Positions 29,635 to 38,555 of a stretch of DNA of 56,577 bases are shown one piece after another. How positions within the stretch are numbered: position 1 is the first letter of the stretch; every line of letters begins with the position of its first letter. A program made the translations under genes and the position numbers. The notes beneath the pieces were generated by a model that did not search any database, was not told where the DNA came from, and saw only the letters and a list, made by a program, of their open reading frames with translations. The stretch covers positions 1 through 56,577 of the forward strand of contig JAYWCL010000161.1 in the NCBI GenBank assembly GCA_043780595.1, in the 5' to 3' direction. Source of the stretch: Limnoglobus sp043780595. Its GTDB lineage: Bacteria > Planctomycetota > Planctomycetia > Gemmatales > Gemmataceae.

Positions 29635-31833
29635 CTACTTTCGCTTCTTCTTCGGTGGTAGTTTCTTCGATTTCAACAGCAAATCGCGGTTGACGCGGGC
29701 TATCTCTCGCGGCTCGGCGGGGGCATCGGGCATGTCGATCGCGACGGTGTAGTCGGCGATCGCACGCTCCACATCCCCCGCCTGCCCCCGCTCGCCGTAG
29801 GCAAAGCCGCGGTTGAAGCGGGCCATCGCCCGCTGTTCGGCGTTGGCATCGGCCATGTCGATCACGGCGGTGAAGTCGAGGATTGCAAGGTCCATATCCC
29901 CCGCCTGCATACGCTCGTTGTATGTGACTCCGCGTTGGATTCGGGCACTTACTCGCTCCTCGGCGGAGGCATCCGGCATGTCGATTACGGCAGTGTAGTC
30001 GGCAATCGCGTACTCTACCTGGCCACGTTCGCCGAAAGTGAGGCCGCGCATGAAGCGAGCATTCGACCGCCGCTCAGGGGGGGCATCCGGCATGTCGATC
30101 AGGGCAGTGTAGTCGGCTATCGCACGCTCCGTATCCCCCGCTTGCCCACGCTTGCGGTATGAAATGCCGCGCATGATAAAGGAATTCGTTAGCTGCTCGG
30201 CGTTGGCATCGGGCTTGTCGATTAGGGCGGTGAAGTCAGCTATCGCACGTTCCAGATCCCCTGTCTGCCCCCGATGGGCGAAAGAGACGCCGCGATTGAC
30301 TTGAGCCTTCGCCCGCTGCTCGGCGGGAGCATCGGGCATGTCGATCACGGCAGTGTAATCGGCGATCTCATGCTCCACGTCTCCCTGCTGCCCACGCTGG
30401 CTGTAGGTAAAGCCGCGACGCAATAGGGCAAGCGCGCGTTCGGCGGGGTCGAGGACGTTGGAGTTGGTGACGACAAAGTCGAGTTCGGGCAGTGCTTCGG
30501 CGTACTTACGACTCAGGTAGAGATCGGTAGCGTCGTCGAAGCGGCGGCTGACCTGGGCTGCGAGATGAGCTGCGCGCATGGCGGCCGGGTCGGTAGAGGT
30601 TTTACCCGTGAAGAAATCCTGAGCGTCGTCGAGTCGTTTGCGGACAGACAGGACTTGGTTGCCGAGATCGAAGTCCTCGTCAACGCTGGCGGAGCCGAGG
30701 GACGTCCCATCGGCCGACGTCGCGGAAGGTTCAGCGCTGCGTGGTAGTTTTACGCCAGTGAGGTTGCACAAATCGAGTTGGTCGCGGGCGGCAAGGATCG
30801 GCTCGCGGAAGATACGCGGGAGTGAGTGACCGAGGAGATGCAGGTGCATCTGGGCCATCAGTTTGTCAGCACCCTCGATTTGGACGTAAAAAGCGTTGCG
30901 ATTCCTGAGAATCTCGCGGGCGTCTGGCGAGAGGCTGCTATTCTCTGGGTCGGTGTTGCGGTCGCACCAAAAGAGGTTGTGGTTGAATTGATCCACATTC
31001 TTGAGCGCGCGAGTGATGGCGTCGTCCCACCCGCTGAAGCCGACGATCAGGACAGCATGATTGCGGAAGTATGCCTGAAGCTTGCCTTGGTTTTCTTTGG
31101 CGTATCGCTCGATCTCTTCGGGGCTGTTGAGTAGCAGATAACGGTAGATGCTGCCGTGGGCATGGATGATGTGAACGGCGTCGGCGACGTCGTCATCTTC
31201 TGGATTTTGTAGCGTCTCGGGACGGTCGGACACGAAATACGGCGCGTTGACCAGTTGCAGGGACCGCTGGAGGAGCGGGTCGAAGTTAGTTGTGAAGATC
31301 GTGCCGAAAAGACGGGGTTTCTCGGCGATGATCGAAGCGAGAAAGAGATGCGCGGGATTCAAACGATTTCCCGCGCGGCGAATGGTGTCGCCGAAGTACC
31401 GGCGCACCATGTGTGGGCTATTCAAACCGGGCGTGCACTCGGGAGAGAGCGCAAACCGGTAGGCTTCGCTGATGGAGTCTTTGTCGGGGACGCCGTCGGC
31501 ATCGAGGACAATGGGCTTCTTCTTGTCTGCGGGCTGGCGATTGTGGCAGTCGAGAACGCGCTCCCAGAATGCTTTGGCCTCGTCTTTCGCGTTGTCGGCG
31601 AAGGCAACATCGTTCTCTTTCCTGTCCTGAAAGTCATCGGGCGTAGGGCCGTTTTTGTCTCTTCGTTGACACCACTTCCACCATGGCAAATCTTTGCGAA
31701 CGATCTCGGCGGTCGTGGGGATGATGCCGTAGCTGAAGCCCGAGCCGAGAATGAGAGTGAATGGCGGATGCTTGTCGGCAGTCGTAGGGATCCGCTCGAA
31801 CAGATCGGTTTGTTTCAGGATGTTGTAGGCCAT
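29635..31833 (-). CDS. SIR2-domain protein with tandem TPRs, probable defence protein
   Basis: A 732-residue protein. An N-terminal SIR2_2-type domain shows the NAD-binding motif GSGFSYG (30-36), TTNFD (181-185), HAHGS with catalytic-type His226 and GFSGWDD (265-271). A short helical linker (about 380-465) leads to six and a half tandem 41-residue TPRs, each with RGQxGDxERAIADYTAVIDM, 123 bp long and highly similar to each other. SIR2-family proteins of this type destroy NAD+ during phage infection in several defence systems; the TPRs may sense or scaffold. No partner gene is nearby. The last residues are Lys-rich. Confidence 0.85.
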   Translation of the reverse strand: MAYNILKQTDLFERIPTTADKHPPFTLILGSGFSYGIIPTTAEIVRKDLPWWKWCQRRDKNGPTPDDFQDRKENDVAFADNAKDEAKAFWERVLDCHNRQPADKKKPIVLDADGVPDKDSISEAYRFALSPECTPGLNSPHMVRRYFGDTIRRAGNRLNPAHLFLASIIAEKPRLFGTIFTTNFDPLLQRSLQLVNAPYFVSDRPETLQNPEDDDVADAVHIIHAHGSIYRYLLLNSPEEIERYAKENQGKLQAYFRNHAVLIVGFSGWDDAITRALKNVDQFNHNLFWCDRNTDPENSSLSPDAREILRNRNAFYVQIEGADKLMAQMHLHLLGHSLPRIFREPILAARDQLDLCNLTGVKLPRSAEPSATSADGTSLGSASVDEDFDLGNQVLSVRKRLDDAQDFFTGKTSTDPAAMRAAHLAAQVSRRFDDATDLYLSRKYAEALPELDFVVTNSNVLDPAERALALLRRGFTYSQRGQQGDVEHEIADYTAVIDMPDAPAEQRAKAQVNRGVSFAHRGQTGDLERAIADFTALIDKPDANAEQLTNSFIMRGISYRKRGQAGDTERAIADYTALIDMPDAPPERRSNARFMRGLTFGERGQVEYAIADYTAVIDMPDASAEERVSARIQRGVTYNERMQAGDMDLAILDFTAVIDMADANAEQRAMARFNRGFAYGERGQAGDVERAIADYTVAIDMPDAPAEPREIARVNRDLLLKSKKLPPKKKRK
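29665..30440 (-). repeat. Tandem 123-bp coding repeats in the SIR2-TPR gene
   Basis: Six complete units and part of a seventh encode the 41-residue TPRs; one unit (about 30010-30040) lacks three codons. The motif GCATCGGGCATGTCGATC recurs throughout on the plus strand. Such homogeneous repeats expand and contract easily. Confidence 0.8.
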
Positions 31834-31888
31834 TCATTCCCTCTCGAACGCCGTGACAGAACCGTTTAACGTATGACTCCAAAGCCTC

Positions 31889-31929
31889 CGCGCTCCGCTA
31901 CGCAAAGCCTCCGCGTCGCGGCTAATTCC
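31889..31929. repeat. Dispersed repeat, family R4
   Basis: CGCGCTCCGCTACGCAAAGC followed by CTCCGCGTCGCGGCTAATTC; nearly the same as 6109-6145. It lies between the SIR2-TPR gene and the aminotransferase gene, with no gene in the gap. Confidence 0.7.
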
Positions 31930-31977
31930 GGCCATTTGCTTCCTGCAACTTAGTCGAAGTCGATTGCGATTCCAATC

Positions 31978-33231
31978 TCACACGCCGCGCCGGTACTTCG
32001 GGTGCGAGTTTAGGTACGCTTCGACGCGGTCGGTGCGGGTGATGGCGTCCGCGAAGAAGTGCATTGCGGACACGAGGCGATCGTCGGGTTCGGCGCACGA
32101 GAAGCGCAGGAAACCGTTGCCCGCGGGGCCGAAGCATTCGCCGCCCAGACAGGCTACGCCGAACGTGTCGTCCGCCCCTTCGAGCAGATACATCGCCAAG
32201 CCGTGCGAACTAATGTGGAGCTTGTCGCAGATCGGTTGCACGTGTGGAAAGACATAGAAGGTTCCCGCCGGCATCAGCACCGAGACGCCCTCGATTTTGC
32301 GCAACTCGCGTACGAGCAGTTCGACTTTGCCGTGGAATAACTGCATTGCGGCATCGCGCTCGGTGGCGTCGCGTTCGAGGGCGGCCTTGCCCGCGAGTTG
32401 CACGAACGGCGGCGCGCACGATAGCGAACTGTTGATGAGCTTCGAGATCAATTGCACGTGCGTGGCCGAGCCGATGGCGAAGCCGAGCCGCCAACCGCTC
32501 ATACTGTACGATTTCGAGAACGTGAACGCGGCGAGGCATTGCTCCATCATGCCCGGTTCGGCGAGGATACTCCGGTGTTTCCCTTCCCAGACCATGTGGC
32601 AATACGGCTCGTCGGACAGTAGCGCAACGCCCGTGCCACGGATGAGGTCCGCAATTGCTTTCAGGTCTGCGGCGGTGGCGACGCCACCCGTCGGGTTGTG
32701 CGGCGAGTTCAGGAAGATCGCCTTCGGTCGCGCTGCGGTTTTCAGGAAGCGTTCGACATCGGCGGGGTTCGGGCGGAAGGCGTTCTCTTGCGTCAAGTTC
32801 GCATAAAAGGGCTTCCCCCCGCGACGTAACACGTTCGGCTCGAAGGTCGGGAACGTCGGGCTGAACAGCAACACATCGTCGCCCGGTTCGACGAATGTCT
32901 CGCAGAAGAGCGTCTCGAAGATCTTCGCGCCGGGGCCGACGACGACGTTCTCCGCGTTGGCCGGTATGCCGTACTCGGCACGCACCGTTTTCGCAATCGT
33001 CTCGCGAAATTCCGGCAACCCGATCGACGGGCAATAGCGCGTCACCCCCGCATCGATCGCCGCCTTCCCCGCCGCCAACGCGCTCGCCGTCGACGGAAAC
33101 GGACTGTCGCCGATCTGCAATTCGACGACATTTTTCCCAGTGGCCTTGAGTGCCTTGGCCACCGCCAAGACATCGAATGCCGTCTCCGCATTCAACCCAC
33201 TCGCAAACGCAGAAATCGTCGGTACGCGCAT
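31978..33231 (-). CDS. Aminotransferase class I/II
   Basis: A 417-residue PLP enzyme. Motifs: NSPHNPTGG (cofactor loop), SDEPYCHMV (Asp and Tyr to PLP), FTFSKSYSMSGWRLG with the Schiff-base Lys, and a C-terminal GNGFLRFSC with the substrate Arg. It transfers amino groups between amino and keto acids; the substrate class (aspartate, alanine or aromatic) is not readable, although family members in this size often act on aspartate or branched-chain acids. It is a single gene, divergent from the S1/P1 nuclease gene. Confidence 0.88.
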   Translation of the reverse strand: MRVPTISAFASGLNAETAFDVLAVAKALKATGKNVVELQIGDSPFPSTASALAAGKAAIDAGVTRYCPSIGLPEFRETIAKTVRAEYGIPANAENVVVGPGAKIFETLFCETFVEPGDDVLLFSPTFPTFEPNVLRRGGKPFYANLTQENAFRPNPADVERFLKTAARPKAIFLNSPHNPTGGVATAADLKAIADLIRGTGVALLSDEPYCHMVWEGKHRSILAEPGMMEQCLAAFTFSKSYSMSGWRLGFAIGSATHVQLISKLINSSLSCAPPFVQLAGKAALERDATERDAAMQLFHGKVELLVRELRKIEGVSVLMPAGTFYVFPHVQPICDKLHISSHGLAMYLLEGADDTFGVACLGGECFGPAGNGFLRFSCAEPDDRLVSAMHFFADAITRTDRVEAYLNSHPKYRRGV

Positions 33232-33377
33232 GATTCATCCCGTGTGAAGTTCGACTTCCCCAATCTTATAGTAAATCGCAACGATTTTTTGGCCCGCATA
33301 ATCGGCAACGCACGCTTATTCCGATAGATCGCCCAATCTTCCATTGCGTCGTCGCTCATTTCTGAGGAGTTACGCGG

Positions 33378-34256
33378 ATGTTTCCATTCAAGCGGTTGTT
33401 CGCGATTCTGTCGCTTACCGTTATCTGGCCACTTTCGTCGGTTTCGCCCGCGTTTGGGTGGGGTAAAGATGGGCACGAACTCGTCGGCAAAATTGCGGAC
33501 AAACACCTGTCTGCGAACGCTCGCCTCGCCGTCGAAGAATTGCTCCTCGACAACCAGTTCACCTCGCTCTCCGATGGGCGTTTGCCGAACTGGGCCGACG
33601 CGATCCGGGGGAGTGCCGTCTACAAGACGAAGTACCCCAAGATGAACGAGTGGCACTATCTCGACATCGATGTGAAACTCAACATCGACACCGTCACCGT
33701 CGATCCGATGGCGAACAACGGCAACAACGTCCTCGCGGCACTCAGCAAATTTCAAGCCATCCTGAAAGATCCGGTAAAACCGGCGCGCGAACGCCGCGAA
33801 GCTCTGTTTTTCATCGCGCATTTCGTCGGCGACTTGCACCAGCCGTTGCACGCCGCCGAACGCGAGAACGATCGCGGTGGCAACCTCGTTCGGGTGCAAA
33901 TGGATGCGAACGATCGCCACGTGAAGAACCTCCATAGTGCGTGGGATAGCGAATTCGTGAAGGACGCCGTCGGGCCGATGTCGCTCGCCGACTACGCGAC
34001 GCGGTTGACGAACACGCTCACCCTCGAAAAGCGCAAAGAGTATCAGAAGGGCACGGTCGCAGACTGGATTCTCGAATCGCACAAGATCGCCCGCGAGAAG
34101 GTTTACAAGGACAAAAACGTCGAAATTCCCGCGACGGGCACGCCGCACAAACTCTCGACCGAGTACCAGATCGAAGCCGCCGAGATCGTCGAAGTGCAAC
34201 TGACCAAAGGCGGCGTGCGCCTCGCGCAGTTCCTGAACGACACGTTCAAAGAGTGA
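33378..34256 (+). CDS. S1/P1-type secreted zinc nuclease
   Basis: A 292-residue exported enzyme with signal peptide 1-27 (SPAFG then WGKDGH). Mature Trp28 binds zinc through its amino group, as in P1 nuclease. Other ligands are His33, Asp74, His93, HFVGDLHQPLH (148-158), DRGGN and HSAWD (186-190). It cleaves single-stranded DNA and RNA and 3'-nucleotides, and would scavenge nucleic acid outside the cell. Its stop overlaps the following phosphatase region; the real start of that gene is 9 bases further on. Confidence 0.92.
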   Translation: MFPFKRLFAILSLTVIWPLSSVSPAFGWGKDGHELVGKIADKHLSANARLAVEELLLDNQFTSLSDGRLPNWADAIRGSAVYKTKYPKMNEWHYLDIDVKLNIDTVTVDPMANNGNNVLAALSKFQAILKDPVKPARERREALFFIAHFVGDLHQPLHAAERENDRGGNLVRVQMDANDRHVKNLHSAWDSEFVKDAVGPMSLADYATRLTNTLTLEKRKEYQKGTVADWILESHKIAREKVYKDKNVEIPATGTPHKLSTEYQIEAAEIVEVQLTKGGVRLAQFLNDTFKE

Positions 34257-34264
34257 TAATACCG

Positions 34265-34687
34265 ATGAAAACTCTGATTCTACTGCGTCATGCCGATGTC
34301 GATGACGTGCTGGAACCCGAACTCAACGCTCGCGGCCAACTGCGTGCCGGGGCGTTGGCGGAACTTCTCGCGGTTGCGGGGGTGACGTCCATTTTCGTCT
34401 CGCCGGCGCAACGCACGCAGCAGACGGCGGCCCCACTGGCTGCCAAATTCAACCTCGTTGCACAAGTAGTGCCTACGTGGGAAGAGACCGTGCTGAAAGC
34501 GCTTTCTGCGGTGGCCGGCGAAGTGGTCGTGGTGATCGGGCATAGCAACACGATCCCCGAAATGATTCATGCGTTGGGCGGTGCGATCTCCGCAACGGCC
34601 GTTCTGCAAGGGCACGAAGACTTGTTCGTCGCCACAGTCCTCGGGCCAAATTCCGTTCGTGTCGTTCACCTCAAATACGGGAATTGA
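34265..34687 (+). CDS. Histidine phosphatase family protein
   Basis: A 140-residue phosphatase of the histidine-acid/phosphoglycerate-mutase-like branch. The active-site motif is LILLRHAD (Arg8, His9) and the second catalytic His lies in VVVVIGHSNT. It is short for the family and lacks the cap. The substrate is unknown; small members of this type often act on phosphohistidine or sugar phosphates. It follows the S1/P1 nuclease with 8 bases between, so the genes form an operon. Confidence 0.85.
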   Translation: MKTLILLRHADVDDVLEPELNARGQLRAGALAELLAVAGVTSIFVSPAQRTQQTAAPLAAKFNLVAQVVPTWEETVLKALSAVAGEVVVVIGHSNTIPEMIHALGGAISATAVLQGHEDLFVATVLGPNSVRVVHLKYGN

Positions 34688-34837
34688 ACCTGGGTTCCTT
34701 TCGCATTTTTGTTCGACAAACTCAGTTTTTCTAAAAGTACACAAAAGTACACCATTTTCATTTGACTCGGTCCATTTCGATTGAATCGTATGGGGCGTCG
34801 CAGAATCGGCTCGTTCTGGCTGGCTTTGGAGGTTCCC

Positions 34838-36484
34838 ATGTCTCGATTGATCCTTATGTGTCTTGTGGCTGCGTTTGCGCTGATGCTGCAATTGCCTGCG
34901 GTTGGCCAAAAAGAGACTCCACTCGATCGCCCGAAGGGGCGGACCTCGGCATTCGAGGTCGTCCCGAACAACCTCGATGCACGCATTTCCCACAACGTCC
35001 CCGAGTTCGAACGCGAGTTCCCGCAACGCGGTGCAACGGTGGCCGTGGCCATTTTCGACGAAGGTCGCATCCTCGCTACGCATCAGGAATTCCAGAAAAA
35101 CAGCGTCAGTCGGATCGTGGCGAAAACCGCGAAACCGACCGCACGCCACTCGACACACTGCGCGGGCACCGTGGGGGCTGTCGGCGTGAAACCGATCGCC
35201 GTCGGGATGGCCACGATGGTGAAGATTTTCAGCTACGACTGGGACAACGACGCGCAGAAGTTGCAGAACGATGCGGACCATTTCCAGGTGAGCAGCCACT
35301 CGTATGGACCGCTATCTGGCTGGGTTCGCGGTTTCCCGAAAGCCGGGATTTGGAACTGGTGGGGCGGCCTCAATGCCAACGAGGATTCTCGTTATGGCAA
35401 GTACACCGACGATTGCAGTCAGTTCGATGAAGTGCTTTTTGCGAAGCCGAATGTGACCACTTTCTTCGCCGCTGGGAACGATCGCGGCAATGCCCCGCTG
35501 AGTCAGCCGACCACACATTTCGTCGTCGAAACGAACTCGTTCTCATCGAAAGTTCGCCCGCGAATCGGTGGGGCGACCGGCCTCGATAGCATCTCCGGTA
35601 CGGGTCTCGCCAAGAACGTGATTTGCATCGGCGCGGTCAACGATGTTCCGCAAGGGTCGGGAACGAACGCGATCCAGATTACCTCGTTCTCCGGTGTCGG
35701 CCCTGCCGACGATGGCCGCATCAAACCCGACCTTGTGGCGAATGGTTTTCAACTCGTTTCGACATCGAACGCATCGAACTCAGCCTACGTCGAAATGAGC
35801 GGGACATCGATGGCCACACCGACCGCGGCGGGCATCGGGGCGCTGTTGTGCGAACTGTACAAAGACACGAACTCCCGTGCTGCGACATCGGCGGAAATCA
35901 AGGCGACACTCATCCACTCGGCGCGCGATGGCGGCGTCGCTGGCCCCGACCCGCAGTACGGCTGGGGTTCGATCGACGCCTTCGCGGCGGGCAACCTCAT
36001 CAAAGCCACGCAGGGGCAACTCGTCGACGATCCGAGCAAGAACAGCGTCGGCGCTAATGAAACGAAAACCTTCACGATGACCGCCAACGGAGAGCCAATC
36101 CGCGTCACAGTCGTCTGGACCGATCCCCCTGCGGCCCCGAACCCCGGCGGCATCGACGATGCCACGCCCGCGCTTCAAAACGACCTCGATGTCCGCGTGA
36201 TTTCGCCGAGTGGTGCGGTCTTCCAGCCGTATAGCCTGGACCTCGCGAACATCTGGAACGCAACGACCAACCTGCCCAATCCGGCACGCAAGGATCGCCC
36301 GAACCGCGTCGATAACGTCGAAGTCGTCGACGCACCGAGCGCCGCCGGCGAGTGGAAGATCGAAGTGAAAGCGTTCAAGCTGAAAGTCGGCGAAAAGCAA
36401 TCGTTCGCACTCGCCGTCACCGGGCTGAAGAAACACCCAGGGGAGGGGTCGACGAAACACCCAGGGGTACGACGAAACGTCTAA
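34838..36484 (+). CDS. Secreted S8 (subtilisin-like) serine protease
   Basis: A 548-residue exported protease; signal peptide about 1-23 (LMLQLPAVGQ). The catalytic triad is Asp74 (VAIFDEG), His107 (ARHSTHCAGT) and Ser324 (SGTSMATPTAAGI), with oxyanion Asn214 (FFAAGNDRG). A C-terminal beta domain (VRVISPSG, SLDLANIWN, EVKAFKLKVG) follows, like the P-domain of such enzymes. GGAGG lies 6 bases before ATG 34838. The last about 17 residues and the TAA are encoded by family R3 repeat sequence (36431-36515), so the natural C-terminus has been replaced or extended. Confidence 0.9.
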   Translation: MSRLILMCLVAAFALMLQLPAVGQKETPLDRPKGRTSAFEVVPNNLDARISHNVPEFEREFPQRGATVAVAIFDEGRILATHQEFQKNSVSRIVAKTAKPTARHSTHCAGTVGAVGVKPIAVGMATMVKIFSYDWDNDAQKLQNDADHFQVSSHSYGPLSGWVRGFPKAGIWNWWGGLNANEDSRYGKYTDDCSQFDEVLFAKPNVTTFFAAGNDRGNAPLSQPTTHFVVETNSFSSKVRPRIGGATGLDSISGTGLAKNVICIGAVNDVPQGSGTNAIQITSFSGVGPADDGRIKPDLVANGFQLVSTSNASNSAYVEMSGTSMATPTAAGIGALLCELYKDTNSRAATSAEIKATLIHSARDGGVAGPDPQYGWGSIDAFAAGNLIKATQGQLVDDPSKNSVGANETKTFTMTANGEPIRVTVVWTDPPAAPNPGGIDDATPALQNDLDVRVISPSGAVFQPYSLDLANIWNATTNLPNPARKDRPNRVDNVEVVDAPSAAGEWKIEVKAFKLKVGEKQSFALAVTGLKKHPGEGSTKHPGVRRNV

Positions 36485-36515
36485 CCCTGGGCTATGAGAT
36501 GGAACCCCGTTGTGG
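36431..36515. repeat. Dispersed repeat, family R3, double copy
   Basis: Contains GACGAAACACCCAGGGGTAC twice in part, then CGTCTAACCCTGGGCTATGA and CCCCGTTG. An inverted single copy is at 53033-53094. It encodes the last residues and the stop codon of the protease gene. Confidence 0.75.
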
Positions 36516-36586
36516 TAAAGATTGCTTATGCATTTACGCTAACCGTGTCGCTTCCGCGCACTTGAGAGTCCGCTATAATCCCCATC

Positions 36587-37144
36587 ATGGATACGCTCAC
36601 TCATTTCGATGCCGACGGCGCGACGCGCATGGTCGATGTCGGCGATAAACTCGAGACGCATCGCACGGCGACGGCGACGGCGCTCGTGCGGACAGCGGCG
36701 GCCACGATGGCGCGGATTCGGGCCGGGGATGCGTCAAAAAAGGGCAACGTCCTCGAGGTCGCACGCCTCGCGGGGATCATGGCCGCCAAGAAAACGAGCG
36801 ACCTGATTCCGCTCTGCCACCCGTTGCCGCTGACTTCCGTGGCCATCGAATTCGCGTTTCTGGATGCGCAAACCGTACGAATTGCCGCGACAACCAAGGT
36901 TTTCGGGCGGACGGGTGTTGAAATGGAGGCACTCACTGCGGTTACTGTGGCAGCCCTGACGGTCTACGACATGTGCAAAGCGATAGATCGGGGGATGACC
37001 ATCGATCGCATCCAGTTGGAAGTGAAAACGGGCGGAAAGTCCGGCGACTTCCAGCGGGACGCATCACAAAACGGTGCCGCCGATGAACGCAACATTAACG
37101 CTCACCCACACCACCCCGATCCCGGCGTTCCGCCCCTCTAGCCT
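36587..37144 (+). CDS. moaC: Cyclic pyranopterin monophosphate synthase
   Basis: A 185-residue MoaC, which forms cyclic pyranopterin monophosphate in molybdenum cofactor synthesis. The motifs are KGNVLEVARLAGIMAAKKTS, LIPLCHPLPLTSVAIEF with catalytic His, and TGVEMEALTAVTVAALTVYD. Normal MoaC ends near KTGGKSGDFQR; the tail of about 28 residues past that point (DASQNGAADERN and onward) is unusual, and its coding sequence overlaps the next gene by about 60 bases in another frame. No other moa gene is nearby. Confidence 0.92.
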
Positions 37145-38096
37145 CGCGTTTGCACCGGTCCTCAACGACATCGAAGAATCGGACCGCGTCTTTGCCCGCA
37201 CGTTGGCCGAATATCGCACGCCGTTCGCTTCGCTGATCGAACACCTGAAGCACTATCGCGGCAAACGCCTTCGGCCCGCGTTGTTGTTGCTGACCGCGAA
37301 AGCGTGTGGCGGCGTCAAACCGGCGCACCACATTCTGGCCGCCGCCGTCGAAATGATCCACACCGCCACGCTCGTTCACGACGATGTTCTCGATGAAGCC
37401 GAGACGCGCCGCCACGTTCGCACGGTCAATGCCGAGTGGGGCAACAAGATCAGCATTTTGCTCGGTGATATGCTGTTTACCCATGCGTTTCACCTGACGA
37501 GCCGCGTCGATCGGCGGGCCTGCGAGATCATCGGTGATGCCACGAACCGCGTCTGTGCGGGGGAACTTCGCCAAGTCTGCGAGCGCGGAAATTTACACCT
37601 GACCGAAGAGATTTACGATTCGATCATCGACGGCAAAACCGCCGCACTCACCGAGTGTTGCGGTCGGTTGGGCGCGTTGTACGCGGGGGCATCGGAAGAA
37701 GTGGCGAACCGGATGGCGAGCTTCGGCCGCAACCTCGGTATGGCGTTCCAGGTGGCCGACGATTTGCTCGACTTAACGGGCGACGAAGGCAAAACCGGCA
37801 AGACGCTCGGCACCGACATCGAACAGCAAAAGTTGACGTTGCCGCTAATCCACTGCCTCGGGAAACTGCCCGCAAACGCCGCCGACGACCTGCGAACCGC
37901 ACTGAAAGTCGGCGGCCCCGATGCGGGCGTGGCCGCACTCGCCGCAATGGAACGCACCGGCTCCATCGCCTTCGCCCGCCGCCGCGCGGATGAGTACATC
38001 CGCAAAGCCAAGCAAGACCTCGAACTGCTCCCGCCCTCCGAGTGCCGTTCCATTCTCGAAACGATCGCGGAATGGTCGACGCGCCGCGACAAGTAG
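37083..38096 (+). CDS. Polyprenyl diphosphate synthase
   Basis: A 337-residue trans-isoprenyl diphosphate synthase. The two Asp-rich motifs are LVHDDVLDEAETRRH (first DDxxD) and QVADDLLDLTGDEG (second DDxxD); KHYRGKRLRPALLLL is the substrate-binding region. It makes a long-chain quinone side-chain precursor, such as octaprenyl or heptaprenyl diphosphate. ATG 37083 lies inside the end of moaC (about 60 bases overlap), so they are co-transcribed and likely translated in tandem. Confidence 0.92.
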   Translation: MNATLTLTHTTPIPAFRPSSLAFAPVLNDIEESDRVFARTLAEYRTPFASLIEHLKHYRGKRLRPALLLLTAKACGGVKPAHHILAAAVEMIHTATLVHDDVLDEAETRRHVRTVNAEWGNKISILLGDMLFTHAFHLTSRVDRRACEIIGDATNRVCAGELRQVCERGNLHLTEEIYDSIIDGKTAALTECCGRLGALYAGASEEVANRMASFGRNLGMAFQVADDLLDLTGDEGKTGKTLGTDIEQQKLTLPLIHCLGKLPANAADDLRTALKVGGPDAGVAALAAMERTGSIAFARRRADEYIRKAKQDLELLPPSECRSILETIAEWSTRRDK

Positions 38097-38098
38097 GT

Positions 38099-38130
38099 AC
38101 TACGAGCCACCGGGTTAATCCCGGTGGGAG
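38099..38130. repeat. Dispersed palindrome, family R1
   Basis: ACTACGAGCCACCGGGTTAA followed by TCCCGGTGGGAGG, 3 bases after the stop of the prenyl synthase gene. The inner CCACCGGG/CCCGGTGG stem is perfect. Confidence 0.7.
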
Positions 38131-38555
38131 GAACCCTGGAACGCCCGTTGGCACTCCATACGACTCGGACGGTATCCGGCACCCGGCTCGATCTTCGGAG
38201 ATAAGTTCATCACAATTCGTCGCGATATATGCCATGAGTCGAACTTGTTACCCGCAAACTGCGCGAATGCATTGACCGGAGTGGGCGGTTGTGTGATGGG
38301 CAGCATTAAAGACATTGCTACAAACATAAACGATGCGATCATTGAAAGATCCTCTTATGAAAGGGTCGAATATCTCGTCGATCACTATTGGTCAATTGCA
38401 ATTCGCGAGTCGCTCAGAAGTTCAGTCGAGAATCCGGAACGCATCTCGGTCGCGATTTGGGAGACGGATTCACCCGGTGGCTCGTTGAACGAACGGCATT
38501 TCTTCGGTAAATTGAGATGTTTACACACGCCCGTGCCTCTCGTTTCGGAGTTTCC
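38131..38555. other. Intergenic region with one doubtful short frame
   Basis: No convincing gene in 425 bases. A plus-strand frame from ATG 38296 reads GSIKDIATNINDAIIERSSY and further DHYWSIAIRESL, then runs into the start of the next gene; it has lower GC than the surroundings and may be a gene remnant, but homology is not recognised. Confidence 0.4.
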
